Below are positions 26,555-36,141 of a stretch of DNA of 64,000 bases, piece after piece. A program made the translations under genes and the position numbers. This stretch comes from Parvibaculum sp963975745 (lineage in GTDB: Bacteria > Pseudomonadota > Alphaproteobacteria > Parvibaculales > Parvibaculaceae). The stretch spans positions 62,001 to 126,000 of the forward strand of contig NZ_CAXBIB010000003.1 in NCBI RefSeq assembly GCF_963975745.1, given 5' to 3'. The notes beneath the pieces are model-generated. The model had not been told where the DNA came from, did not search any database, and saw only the letters and a program-made list of their open reading frames with translations. The stretch's first letter is position 1; each line of letters starts with the position of its first letter.

Positions 26555-26661
26555 GTCTCCGTTCCTCCGCGGCTTTTCGGAGAATTGTGACACGCGGCGG
26601 TTAACGAAGTGTCGGCAAGGGCGCTGTGCCGGAACAGGACGGTGCCCGGGCGGATGGGGTC

Positions 26662-27546
<885 letters not shown>

Positions 27547-27635
27547 CCCGATTGGCGCGGCCGCAACACAGGCCTCACGCGACAAACCTAGCAAAGATTT
27601 CGGCCTTGTGCGCCCGATAACGGGCCGAAAATGAA

Positions 27636-27669
27636 AAACGGCGCCGGCCCTTTCGAGGCGGCGCCGTTT
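27636..27669 (-). terminator. rho-independent terminator after etfBA
   Basis: The arms AAACGGCGCC (27636-27645) and GGCGCCGTTT (27660-27669) pair perfectly across a 14 nt loop and are followed on the minus strand by TTTTTCATTTT. It lies 40 nt past the etfA stop. Confidence 0.82.
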
Positions 27670-27708
27670 CCGGATCTGCGGGGCCCCGGCAGGGGCCCGG
27701 GGATCGTT

Positions 27709-28650
27709 TCAGAGACCGGCCTTGGTCAGCTCGGCTTCCAGTTCCGGCACCGCCTTGAAGAGATCGGCGACGAGGCCGTAATCGGCGACCTGGAAGATCG
27801 GCGCCTCCTCGTCCTTGTTGATGGCGACGATGATCTTCGAATCCTTCATGCCGGCCAGATGCTGGATCGCACCCGAGATGCCGACCGCGATATAGAGCTC
27901 CGGCGCCACGACCTTGCCGGTCTGGCCGACCTGGTAGTCGTTGGGCACGAAGCCGGCATCGACGGCCGCGCGCGAGGCGCCGACGGCGGCGCCCAGCTTG
28001 TCGGCAATGGTTTCGAGCATGGCGAAGTTCTCGCCATTCTGCATGCCGCGGCCGCCCGAGATGATGATCTTGGCCGAGGTCAGCTCCGGACGGTCCGACT
28101 TCGTCAGCTTCTCCTCGACGAATTCGGAGAGGCCCGGATTGTCGCCGGCGGCGATCTTCTCGACCGCGGCCGAACCGCCCTGGCCGGCCGCCGGGAAGGC
28201 GGTGGTGCGCACCGTGATGACCTTCTTGGCATCGGTCGACTTGACGGTCTGGATCGCGTTGCCGGCATAGATCGGACGCTCGAAGGTGTCGGCGCCGTTG
28301 ACGGCGGTGATTTCCGAGATCTGCGCGACGTCGAGCAGCGCGGCCACGCGCGGCATGAAGTTCTTGCCGACGGTGGTGGCGGCGGTCACGATCGCGTCGT
28401 AGTCGGCGGCGAGCTTCACCACCAGCGCGGCCAGCGGTTCGGCAACCGGATGCGCATAGAGCGCATCGTCGGCGACCAGCACCTTCTTGACGCCGTCGAG
28501 CTTGGCGGCCGCTTCGCCGGCGGCGCCGCAATCCTGGCCGATCACCAGCACATGAACGTCGCCGCCGAGTTTCGAGGCGGCCGTCACGGTTTTCGCGGTG
28601 GCGTCGTTCAGCGCCTTGTTGTTGTGGTCTGCAATAACAAGCGTGGTCAT
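27709..28650 (-). CDS. etfA: electron transfer flavoprotein alpha subunit
   Basis: 313 aa. The N-terminal domain begins TTLVIADHNNKALNDATAKT, and the C-terminal FAD domain shows IISGGRGMQNGENF, GAAVGASRAAVDAGF, QVGQTGKVVAPELYIAVGIS and a late IIVAINKDEEAPIFQVADYG, all standard EtfA. Together with EtfB it passes electrons from acyl-CoA dehydrogenases, two of which are in this window, to ETF-ubiquinone oxidoreductase. It overlaps etfB by 4 nt. Confidence 0.97.
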   Translation of the reverse strand: MTTLVIADHNNKALNDATAKTVTAASKLGGDVHVLVIGQDCGAAGEAAAKLDGVKKVLVADDALYAHPVAEPLAALVVKLAADYDAIVTAATTVGKNFMPRVAALLDVAQISEITAVNGADTFERPIYAGNAIQTVKSTDAKKVITVRTTAFPAAGQGGSAAVEKIAAGDNPGLSEFVEEKLTKSDRPELTSAKIIISGGRGMQNGENFAMLETIADKLGAAVGASRAAVDAGFVPNDYQVGQTGKVVAPELYIAVGISGAIQHLAGMKDSKIIVAINKDEEAPIFQVADYGLVADLFKAVPELEAELTKAGL

Positions 28651-29396
28651 CCGATCACTCCCGCTTCCTTGAGCTTCGATACAAGCTGTTCAACCGATTC
28701 GACCTTGATGCCGGCCTGGCGCTGCGGCGGCTCGGTCACTTTCAGCACTTCGAGGCGGGCCTTGACGTCGACGCCGTAATCCGAGGGCGCCTTTTCGTCG
28801 ATCGGCTTCTTCTTGGCCTTCATGATGTTGGGCAGCGAGGCGTAGCGCGGCTCGTTGAGGCGCAGGTCGGTGGTCACCACCGCCGGCATGTTGAGCATCA
28901 GCGTCTGCAGCCCGCCATCGATCTCGCGCGTCAGCTTCAGCTTGTCGCCTTCCAGTTCGACCTTCGAGGCGAAGGTGCCCTGCGGCCAGCCCAGAAGGGC
29001 GGCCAGCATCTGGCCGGTCTGGTTGCAATCGTCGTCGATCGCCTGCTTGCCGAGAATGATCAGGTCCGGCTTTTCCTGTTCGGCGACGCCCTTCAGGATC
29101 TTGGCGACGTTGAGCGGCTCGACCGTCTCGTCGGTCTTGACCAGAATGCCCCGGTCGGCGCCCATGGCGAGCGCGGTGCGGATGGTTTCGGTCGTCTGCT
29201 GCGCGCCGATCGAAACCGCGATCACTTCGGTCGCCTTGCCGGCTTCCTTCAGACGCACCGCTTCTTCGACGGCGATTTCGTCGAACGGGTTCATCGACAT
29301 CTTGACGTTGGCGAGATCGACACCGCTCTGATCCGACTTGACGCGGATCTTGACGTTGTAATCGACCACTCGCTTGATCGGGACGAGGATTTTCAT
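28647..29396 (-). CDS. etfB: electron transfer flavoprotein beta subunit
   Basis: 249 aa. It begins MKILVPIKRVVDYNVKIRVK and contains NPFDEIAVEEAVRLKEAG, PDLIILGKQAIDDDCNQTGQ and MLNMPAVVTTDLRLNEPRYA, the usual EtfB landmarks for AMP and FAD-partner binding. It is the first gene of the etfBA operon; the 245 nt upstream hold no gene. Confidence 0.97.
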   Translation of the reverse strand: MKILVPIKRVVDYNVKIRVKSDQSGVDLANVKMSMNPFDEIAVEEAVRLKEAGKATEVIAVSIGAQQTTETIRTALAMGADRGILVKTDETVEPLNVAKILKGVAEQEKPDLIILGKQAIDDDCNQTGQMLAALLGWPQGTFASKVELEGDKLKLTREIDGGLQTLMLNMPAVVTTDLRLNEPRYASLPNIMKAKKKPIDEKAPSDYGVDVKARLEVLKVTEPPQRQAGIKVESVEQLVSKLKEAGVIG

Positions 29397-29641
29397 TGAG
29401 GCGAACTCCCTGCGCGTTGCCGGGGGCGTCGGAAATCCGGGGGTGTGACCCCGGCCCCTCGGAACCCTGGCGCCGGTCTTGGTGTAGGTCTTTCGGCGCG
29501 GCGGGCGGTCCGCGAAATGGCTGTTTCCCTGAGGAAATTCCGCCTGCCTGCGAAAAGCGACATAAGCTGCTGTTGCGGTGCGGCAACCTAGTGGCCCCGC
29601 CCCCTCCTGTCAACGCGACCGGAAGGCGCGTTCCGGGCCCT

Positions 29642-30232
29642 TCAGCGGCTGGCGCCGGGGGTCCAGAGCACGTCGCCCGGTCCCTTGCCGTCCGGGCCCT
29701 TGTTGACCCAGCGGGCGGCCACGAAAAGGAAGTCCGAGAGCCGGTTCAGATAATGCAGCGCCGGTCCGCCGACCCGCTCCTCGGGGTTCTCGGCCAGCGC
29801 CGCCACCAGCCGCTCGGCGCGGCGGCAGACGGTGCGCGCAAGATGCAGATGGGCGGCGGCCGGGGTGCCGGCCGGCAGCACGAAGGAGCGCAGCGGCTCG
29901 AGGGCGCCGTTCAGTTCGTCGATCTCGGCCTCGAGCCGGGTCACCTGGGCCTCGACGATGCGCAAGGGCTCGTAATCGAGCTTCTCGCCGCGGTCGGGGG
30001 TCGCGAGATCGGCGCCGAGATCGAACAGGTCGTTCTGGATGCGGGCCAGCATCGCATCGAGCGCCGCCATGCCGCCGGTATGGAGGCGGGCGACGCCGAT
30101 CGCCGAATTGGTCTCGTCGACGGTGCCGTAGCTTTCGATGCGGAGCGCATGCTTGGGCACGCGCTCGCCGTTTGCCAGCGCCGTCGTACCCTTGTCGCCG
30201 GTGCGGGTATAGATCCTGTTCAGCGTGACCAT
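29642..30232 (-). CDS. PduO-type cob(I)alamin adenosyltransferase
   Basis: 196 aa. RIYTRTGDKGTTALANGERV (ATP-binding P-loop-like motif), IESYGTVDETNSAIGVAR, IQNDLFDLGADLATP, and the helical VCRRAERLVAAL and LNRLSDFLFVAARWVN are diagnostic of PduO/MMAB enzymes. It attaches the adenosyl group to cobalamin. The likely users here are ethylmalonyl-CoA mutase and the class II ribonucleotide reductase. It lies 10 nt after a cytochrome b561 gene on the same strand. Confidence 0.93.
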   Translation of the reverse strand: MVTLNRIYTRTGDKGTTALANGERVPKHALRIESYGTVDETNSAIGVARLHTGGMAALDAMLARIQNDLFDLGADLATPDRGEKLDYEPLRIVEAQVTRLEAEIDELNGALEPLRSFVLPAGTPAAAHLHLARTVCRRAERLVAALAENPEERVGGPALHYLNRLSDFLFVAARWVNKGPDGKGPGDVLWTPGASR

Positions 30233-30242
30233 CAGGTGTCCG

Positions 30243-30752
30243 TCAGCCTTTCGCGAAGGGCAGAATCCGCTTCAGCACATTGTCCTTCAGGACGAAGTGG
30301 TGATAGAGCGCCGCGCCGATGTGAAGCAGCACCAGCGCCAGCAGCAGGCGGCCATTGATGCCATGCAGGACATGGCCGATCCCGTTGATCGTGTCGTTCT
30401 GCGCGATCTTCAGCGGAATGGTGCCGAAAGCGACCGGTTCGCGCTTCGAGGTCGTCACCATCATCAGGCCGAAGACCGGCTGCAGCGTCACGCAGAGCAT
30501 CAGCAGGTGATGGGTCGATTTGGCCGTGATCTCCTGCCAGCGCGGCATCGCCGGCAGGGCCGGCCGCGCATGGCCCATCCGCCAGCCGAGCCAGAACACC
30601 ATCACCACCAGCACGATCAGGCCGAAGCCGAAATGCCAGGTCGCGGTTTCGCGGGCGATGTTGAAGCCGCCATAAAGCATCAGCAGCACCAGCACCGCGG
30701 CAACCCAGTGAAATGCCTTGGAACCGCCGCTGAAAGTTTCGCCCTGCGCCAT
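30243..30752 (-). CDS. cytochrome b561 family membrane protein
   Basis: 169 aa from the ATG at 30752 with four transmembrane helices (about 13-30, 40-57, 80-100, 130-155). Heme-ligand histidines are in KAFHWVAA, STHHLLM, IGHVLHGINGRLL and LHIGAALYHHF, the b561 pattern. It probably shuttles electrons between quinol and a periplasmic partner. It is unusual to find it coupled (10 nt) to a cobalamin adenosyltransferase, although it might supply reducing power. Confidence 0.9.
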   Translation of the reverse strand: MAQGETFSGGSKAFHWVAAVLVLLMLYGGFNIARETATWHFGFGLIVLVVMVFWLGWRMGHARPALPAMPRWQEITAKSTHHLLMLCVTLQPVFGLMMVTTSKREPVAFGTIPLKIAQNDTINGIGHVLHGINGRLLLALVLLHIGAALYHHFVLKDNVLKRILPFAKG

Positions 30753-30825
30753 GGAAGCCTCCCCTTGTTCCCGATCGGGGTACAGCCTCGCCCGGCAGGC
30801 GCTGCCGATCAAGCCCCGCCGCGGC

Positions 30826-31722
30826 TCAGACCGTCTTCCAGCCCCGGCGCCATTGCGCGATGGCGGCGCCGATCTCGTGCGGGCTGTCTTCCTGGATGAA
30901 ATGGCTGCCCTTGACGGTCACCTCGGTCTGGTTCTTCCAGCTGCGGCAGAATTCGCGCTGCGCGCCGATCAGGATGGCGCCGGGATCGGCATTGACGAAG
31001 AGCTTGGGCAGATCGTTGGCGGCCATCCATTGCGCGTAATCGGCGACGAGCTCCGTCACGTCGGCCGGCTGGCCGTCGAGCGGAATCTGGCGCGGCCAGG
31101 TCAGGGTCGGCCGGCGGCCTTCGCCCGGTTCGCGGAAGGGCCGGCGATAGACCGCCATCTCCTCGTCGGTCAGCCGGCGCAGGATCGAGCCCGGCAGCAC
31201 CCGTTCGATGAAGAGATTGTTTTCGAGAATCATCTCCTCGCCGGCATCCGAGCGGAAGGCCTCGAATATGCCGCGCGCGGCCTCGTTCCATTCATGCCAG
31301 GCCAGCGGGCGGACAATCCCTTCCATATAGGCGATGCCTTCCACCGCCGCGCGGTTGCGGTTGGCCCAGTCGAAGCCCAGCGCCGAGCCCCAGTCATGGA
31401 CCACCAGCGTCACGTTGCGCGTCGCGCCGGCCGCGTCGAGAAAGGCTTCGAGAAAGCGGCGATGCTCGCGGAAGGTGTAGCGCTCGGCGCTCGAGGGTTC
31501 GAGCTTGTCGCTGTCGCCCATGCCGATCAGGTCGGGCGCGATGCAGCGGCCCTGGGTCCGCAGATGCGGCATCACATTGCGCCAGAGATAGGAGGAAGTC
31601 GGATTGCCGTGCAGGAAGACGATCGGATCGCCCGTGCCCATTTCGACATAGGTCATGGCGCGTCCCGAAATCGTCAGCGATTTCTTCGGGTGCTCGGCGG
31701 CGGAGATCGGCTGGTCGGTCAT
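30826..31722 (-). CDS. haloalkane dehalogenase, LinB/DhaA (HLD-II) type
   Basis: 298 aa alpha/beta-hydrolase. The halide-binding Asn is N40 in HGNPTSSYLWRN, the nucleophile is D110 in VVHDWGSALGF with W111 beside it, the acid is E134 in YMEGIVRP, and the base is H274 in KGSHFIQEDSP. D110-E134-H274 is the complete catalytic triad of subfamily II, offset by 2 from LinB (D108/E132/H272). It would hydrolyse carbon-halogen bonds to alcohols. The natural substrate is unknown. Confidence 0.92.
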   Translation of the reverse strand: MTDQPISAAEHPKKSLTISGRAMTYVEMGTGDPIVFLHGNPTSSYLWRNVMPHLRTQGRCIAPDLIGMGDSDKLEPSSAERYTFREHRRFLEAFLDAAGATRNVTLVVHDWGSALGFDWANRNRAAVEGIAYMEGIVRPLAWHEWNEAARGIFEAFRSDAGEEMILENNLFIERVLPGSILRRLTDEEMAVYRRPFREPGEGRRPTLTWPRQIPLDGQPADVTELVADYAQWMAANDLPKLFVNADPGAILIGAQREFCRSWKNQTEVTVKGSHFIQEDSPHEIGAAIAQWRRGWKTV

Positions 31723-31783
31723 GGGGGAGCCTCTGCCGGAAAACGATCATGATACGCCCGCCGGGCCCGCGCCCCAAACGCCA

Positions 31784-31809
31784 AAAAGGGCGCCTTGCGG
31801 CGCCCTTTT
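31784..31809 (-). terminator. rho-independent terminator after the PagL-like gene
   Basis: AAAAGGGCGCC and GGCGCCCTTTT form an 11 bp stem with a 4 nt loop, with T-runs on both sides. It lies 27 nt past the stop of the gene at 31837. Confidence 0.82.
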
Positions 31810-31836
31810 CGTACGTTTCCGGGGATTTGTCTGCGG

Positions 31837-32382
31837 TCAGAAGCTGTAGGCGTAGCGGATGCCGGTATTGGTCAGGCCTTCATTGTCGTCGCAGAGGCCG
31901 CCATTCGACATGTGCTCCACCGACAGCATCAACGCGTGCGACTTGTCGAAGCGATAGCCCAGCGAGGCGCTTTCATGGAACTGCGCCCGGCAGCCGAAAT
32001 TCTTGCTGGTGGCGGTGGCGCGGTCGGTCTCGCCGTCATGCACGGCGCCGCCGAGCGTGAAATCGACGAAGAAGGCATCGGTCAGGTCGAAGGTCCAGCC
32101 GAGACCGGCATAGCCGAAGCTGGTGCCGTTGCCGGTGTTGATGGTGCCGCCGATCAGCGGCCGCGGCGCGAAGGCCCAGGCCAGAAAGTCGGGCGAGGCG
32201 AAGCGGATCTCGAGATTGATGTCGGGATCGGTCGTCTCATGCGAATTGTGGAAGATGCTCGAATCGTGATCCATCACGCCAATGCGCATTTCGCTGATCA
32301 GGCCTTCGGCCGCGGCCGGTGCCTGGACCGAGACGAGAGCGATCGCGGCCATGGCGGCGATCAGGCTTTTGTTGCGAGTCAC
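31837..32382 (-). CDS. PagL-like outer-membrane lipid A 3-O-deacylase (acyloxyacyl hydrolase)
   Basis: 181 aa from a GTG at 32382 with an AGGGGG ribosome-binding site. A signal peptide ends near AAAE (residue 26). The rest is amphipathic beta-strand, ending in the aromatic YAYSF typical of outer-membrane beta-barrels. The SVEHMSNGG motif (H157, S159) followed by E168 in NEGLTNTG matches the PagL His-Ser-Glu catalytic arrangement. It would remove the 3-position acyl chain of lipid A. An inserted Cys pair (C131, C164) may form a disulfide. Confidence 0.8.
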   Translation of the reverse strand: MTRNKSLIAAMAAIALVSVQAPAAAEGLISEMRIGVMDHDSSIFHNSHETTDPDINLEIRFASPDFLAWAFAPRPLIGGTINTGNGTSFGYAGLGWTFDLTDAFFVDFTLGGAVHDGETDRATATSKNFGCRAQFHESASLGYRFDKSHALMLSVEHMSNGGLCDDNEGLTNTGIRYAYSF

Positions 32383-32536
32383 TTTTTGAACCCCCTGCTT
32401 TAAGAATCCCCCGGATGGTGCCGCGATGTTACAGCGCCGCGTTCCGGCATGAGAACGAACTTTTGACCGTCGGGTGTGAATGCGCCCGAGTGTGACCGCG
32501 AAAGCCCGATTTTTGGTTAACGTCCCGACGTATGGC

Positions 32537-32731
32537 TCAGAGATTGACCAGATAGAGCCCGGCCATGATGACGATGACGGCCAGGAACTGCAGGCCGACG
32601 CGCCAGCGCATCAGCGTCTGCGAGCGATTCGCGGAGCCGCCGCGCATCATGTTCCAGAGCCCGGCCAGCAGCACGGCCAGCACGGCCAGAAGCGCCAGCG
32701 GCGCCAGCCAGGTTACGACGAATTCAGCCAT
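32537..32731 (-). CDS. small twin-transmembrane (HIG1-like) protein
   Basis: 64 aa. Two hydrophobic helices (about residues 5-27 and 45-62) flank a short loop NMMRGGSANRSQTLMRWRVG, which strongly resembles the HIG1/twin-TM proteins found across alphaproteobacteria. HIG1 proteins associate with respiratory complexes in mitochondria; the bacterial role is unknown. It begins 11 nt after the methylsuccinyl-CoA dehydrogenase gene, so it is probably cotranscribed. A TTG at 32746 is an alternative start. Confidence 0.82.
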   Translation of the reverse strand: MAEFVVTWLAPLALLAVLAVLLAGLWNMMRGGSANRSQTLMRWRVGLQFLAVIVIMAGLYLVNL

Positions 32732-32742
32732 CTCTTCAGTCC

Positions 32743-34467
32743 TCAATTGCCGCCTTCGAGCAGGCGGCGGGCAATCACCTGGGCCTGGATTTCGGCCGCG
32801 CCTTCGAAAATGTTGAGAATGCGGGCATCGCAGAGCACGCGGCTGACCGGATATTCCAGTGCGAAACCGTTGCCGCCATGGATCTGCAGCGCATTGTCGG
32901 CCGCCGCCCAGGCGATGCGCGCGGCCAGCAGTTTGGCCATGCCCGCTTCGAGGTCGCAGCGCCTGCCGCCATCCTTTTCGCGCGCCGCGAAATAAGTCAG
33001 CTGGCGCGCCACCATGATCTCGACGGCCATGGTCACCAGCTTGCCGTTGACGCGCGGGAAATCGTAGATCGGCTTGCCGAACTGGATCCGGTCCTGCGCG
33101 TAGCGAAGCCCCAGCTCCAGTGCCGATTGCGCCACGCCGACGGCGCGTGCGGCGGTCTGGATGCGGGCGCTTTCGAAGGTCTGCATCAATTGCTTGAAGC
33201 CCTGGCCTTCCTCGCCGCCCAGCAGGTTCTCGGCCTTGACCTCGAAATCGTCGAAGCCGATCTCGAATTCCTTCATGCCGCGATAGCCCAGCACCTCGAT
33301 CTCGCCGCCCGACATGCCCTTGGCCGGAAAGGGTTCGTCGTCGTCGCCGCGCGGCTTTTCGGCCAGCAGCATCGACAGGCCCTTGTAGCCCGGCTGGTCA
33401 TTGGTGCGGCAGAGCAGCGTCATCACATCGGCCCGCGCCGCATGGGTGATCCAGGTCTTGTTGCCGTTGACCTTGTAGACGTCGCCCTCGCGCTTTCCAC
33501 GCGTCTTGAGGCTCGCCAGGTCGGAGCCGGTATTGGGTTCGGTGAAGACCGCCGTCGGCAGGATCTCGCCGCTTGCGATCTTCGGCAGCCATTTGTCCTT
33601 CTGCTCTTTCGTGCCGCCGCCGAGAATCAGTTCGGCGGCGATTTCCGAGCGCGTGCCCAGCGAACCGACGCCGATATAGCCGCGCGACAGTTCTTCGGAA
33701 ACGACGCACATCGATTCCTTGCCGAGACCGAGGCCGCCATAGGCCTCGGGGATCGTCAGGCCGAAGACGCCGAGTTCGGCCATCTGTTCGACCACCGGCA
33801 TCGGAATGTAGTCGTCCTTCAAGTGCCATTCATGCGCATGCGGCAGCACTTCGGCATCGGCGAAGCGGCGCATCTGTTCGCGGATCGCCTCGTAGGTTTC
33901 CTCGAGCCCGGCATCGCCATAGGTCGCCGCGCCGGCATGGGCGGCGATCAGTTCGGCCAGCCGCGCCCGCACCGCCGCCGTGAAGCCGGCCGATGTCAGC
34001 CGCTGCACGGCCGGAGCGGCGCGGAAGGCGGCGACATGCTCTTCCGTCAGGCCCAGATCCTGCGGCCGCACGATCTCGCCCTGGCTCATCGGAATGCCGC
34101 CGGCAAACTGGCTGAGATATTCGCCGAACGCCGCCTGCACGATCAGCGCCTCGAATTCGCCGAAGCGCCCTTCCTCGGTCATGCGCGCCGCATAGGCCGC
34201 CATCTGGCGCAGCGCTTCCACATAGGTCGCGGCCCAGGCAAAGCCATGCACGGCGAACTGCTCGCGCTCGATGGCGGCGGCCGAGACCTTGCCGTCTGTG
34301 GCCACCGTCGCGAAGACCGCGGCCCGCGCCTTCGCCAGCAGCGTATCGGCGGCCTCGACCGCCTGCGCCGTCAGCGTCAGCAGGTCGGCCAGCAGCGCCC
34401 CGGAGCGGTCGGCGGCGGGGACGGCGGGCTTGGCGGCGGCGCTTTCGGCAGGGGACATGGGGTGCAC
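32743..34467 (-). CDS. mcd: (2S)-methylsuccinyl-CoA dehydrogenase
   Basis: 574 aa, about 180 longer than ordinary acyl-CoA dehydrogenases because of a helical N-terminal extension (residues 1-180). The core (about 190-574) has GLTIPEAYGGLGLGKESMCV, AVFTEPNTGSDLASLKT, KTWITHAARADVM, and the C-terminal QIHGGNGFALEYPVSRVLCDARI and ILNIFEGAAEIQAQVIARRL. That length and N-terminal extension, with ccr and ecm nearby, fit Mcd, which oxidises methylsuccinyl-CoA to mesaconyl-CoA in the EMC pathway. Electrons would go to EtfAB. Assignment within the ACAD family is by architecture and context. Confidence 0.85.
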   Translation of the reverse strand: MHPMSPAESAAAKPAVPAADRSGALLADLLTLTAQAVEAADTLLAKARAAVFATVATDGKVSAAAIEREQFAVHGFAWAATYVEALRQMAAYAARMTEEGRFGEFEALIVQAAFGEYLSQFAGGIPMSQGEIVRPQDLGLTEEHVAAFRAAPAVQRLTSAGFTAAVRARLAELIAAHAGAATYGDAGLEETYEAIREQMRRFADAEVLPHAHEWHLKDDYIPMPVVEQMAELGVFGLTIPEAYGGLGLGKESMCVVSEELSRGYIGVGSLGTRSEIAAELILGGGTKEQKDKWLPKIASGEILPTAVFTEPNTGSDLASLKTRGKREGDVYKVNGNKTWITHAARADVMTLLCRTNDQPGYKGLSMLLAEKPRGDDDEPFPAKGMSGGEIEVLGYRGMKEFEIGFDDFEVKAENLLGGEEGQGFKQLMQTFESARIQTAARAVGVAQSALELGLRYAQDRIQFGKPIYDFPRVNGKLVTMAVEIMVARQLTYFAAREKDGGRRCDLEAGMAKLLAARIAWAAADNALQIHGGNGFALEYPVSRVLCDARILNIFEGAAEIQAQVIARRLLEGGN

Positions 34468-34632
34468 TCGTCTTTGATGACTGTGTAAAAAGGGCGGGAA
34501 GCGGCGGGTTGAGCGGCGGCCGCCGGCATGGCGCCGCCCTCTCGATGTCTATATATCTCGAAGACCCCCGTCCGGCCAGCCGGGCGGGGTGGATGCGGCG
34601 AAGGGCCCCGGCGGCCCGCAAACGGGGGTTCG

Positions 34633-36081
34633 ATGGACAACACCAAGGTTGTCGGCCTTGTGGTCGGGGCGCTGCTGGTGGCGCTTTCGGTGCTGATGCT
34701 GGTGCCGATCCTGGCCGAACTGGTCGCCAATAGCGGCGACTGGCCGGCCTTTCTGGGGGCTTCGGTCATCACCGGCTTCGTCGGCGGGGCGCTGATGCTG
34801 GCCAACCAGACCGAGGATCGCGATCTCGGCCAGCGCGCGACCTTCCTCGTCACGGTGCTCTCCTGGCTTTCGGTCGGCGCCTTTTCGGCGCTGCCCTTCG
34901 CCCTGTCGCATACCGCCATGTCCTACACGGATGCCTTTTTCGAGGCCATGTCCGGCTTCACCACCACCGGCGCCACGGTGATGAGCGGGCTCGACATGAC
35001 GCCGCCCGGCCTGCTGCTCTGGCGCTCGCTGCTGCAATGGATCGGCGGCATCGGCATCATCGTCACGGCGGTGGCCATTCTGCCCTTCCTGCGCGTCGGC
35101 GGCATGCAGCTCTTCCGCACCGAAAGCACCGACCGCTCCGACAAGGTGCTGCCCCGGCCCGGCCAGATCGCGGTCGCCATCGGCGAGGTCTATCTGCTGC
35201 TGACGCTTCTCTGCGCGCTGGCCTATATGCTGGCCGGCATGGCGCCGTTCGATGCGCTCAACCATGCGATGACGACGGTCGCCACGGCCGGCTATTCGAC
35301 GCATGACGCCTCGTTCGGCCATTTCGACAGCGCGCTGATCGACTGGATCGCCATCCTGTTCATGATATCGGGCGCCGTGCCGCTGGTGCTCTACATCCAT
35401 ACCGCGCGCGGCACCGGCGAGACGCTGTGGGGCGACCCGCAGGTGCGCGGCTTCGTCACGCTGCTGGCCGTGGTCTCGGTGGTGATGGCGCTGTGGCTGG
35501 CGGCGCGTGGCGACTATTCCTTCTTCACGGCGCTGCGCTACACGGCCTTCAACGTCACCTCCATCGTCACCACCACCGGCTTTGCCAGCACCGACTACAC
35601 GGCCTGGGGCCCCTTTGCGGTCATGGCCTTCCTGTTCCTGATGTTTCTCGGCGGCTGCACCGGCTCGACCTCGGGCGGCATGAAGATGTTCCGTCTGCAG
35701 GTGCTGGCCATGCTGCTCAGGACGCAGATCCGCCAGACGCTTTTCCCGCATGTCGCCCAGACGCTGCGCTACGGCAACCGCACGGTCAGCCGCGACATCG
35801 TCTTCTCGGTGGCGCTGTTCGTCTTCGTCTATCTGGCCTCGATGGTGGTCGTCGCGCTGGCGCTGGCGGCCTTCGGTCTGGATTTCATCACCGCGCTGTC
35901 TTCTGCCGTCTCGGCCATCGCCAATATCGGTCCGGGCCTCGGTGCCGTGGTCGGCCCCGCCGGCAATTATGCGAGCCTGCCCGACGGCGCCAAGATCGTC
36001 ATGGCGCTCGCCATGCTGCTCGGCCGCCTCGAACTGCTGACGGTGCTGGTCATGTTCTCGAAGGATTACTGGGAGCGGTAA
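34633..36081 (+). CDS. trkH: TrkH/KtrB-family potassium uptake protein
   Basis: 482 aa from the ATG at 34633, preceded by GGGGG. The four P-loop repeats of SKT transporters are visible: SGFTTTGATV, TTVATAGYSTHD, SIVTTTGFASTD and SAIANIGPGLG, each placed between transmembrane helices. GGCTGSTSGGMKMFR and AMLLGRLELLTVLVMFSKDYW are also typical of TrkH. It moves K+ across the inner membrane with a TrkA-type regulator, which is not in this window. Confidence 0.94.
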   Translation: MDNTKVVGLVVGALLVALSVLMLVPILAELVANSGDWPAFLGASVITGFVGGALMLANQTEDRDLGQRATFLVTVLSWLSVGAFSALPFALSHTAMSYTDAFFEAMSGFTTTGATVMSGLDMTPPGLLLWRSLLQWIGGIGIIVTAVAILPFLRVGGMQLFRTESTDRSDKVLPRPGQIAVAIGEVYLLLTLLCALAYMLAGMAPFDALNHAMTTVATAGYSTHDASFGHFDSALIDWIAILFMISGAVPLVLYIHTARGTGETLWGDPQVRGFVTLLAVVSVVMALWLAARGDYSFFTALRYTAFNVTSIVTTTGFASTDYTAWGPFAVMAFLFLMFLGGCTGSTSGGMKMFRLQVLAMLLRTQIRQTLFPHVAQTLRYGNRTVSRDIVFSVALFVFVYLASMVVVALALAAFGLDFITALSSAVSAIANIGPGLGAVVGPAGNYASLPDGAKIVMALAMLLGRLELLTVLVMFSKDYWER

Positions 36082-36093
36082 GGGGGCGGATGG

Positions 36094-36141
36094 ATGTCTT
36101 GACGGGAAGACATCGATATATATCATATTAGGATATGATAT
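36094..36141 (+). promoter_or_regulatory. promoter/operator of the toxin-antitoxin remnant
   Basis: Two perfect dyads lie in an AT-rich stretch: ATGTCTT-N6-AAGACAT (36094-36113) and ATATCATAT-N4-ATATGATAT (36120-36141), the second running into the ATG at 36140. A TTGACG (36099-36104) and TATCAT (36121-36126) spaced 16 nt could be the promoter. Toxin-antitoxin operons are often autoregulated through such repeats; binding here is inferred. Confidence 0.5.

Noticed and set aside
32878..34488. 536-aa frame opposite the methylsuccinyl-CoA dehydrogenase gene
   Set aside because: Shadow of the minus-strand Mcd gene; low-complexity His/Arg/Asp composition and no recognizable domain.
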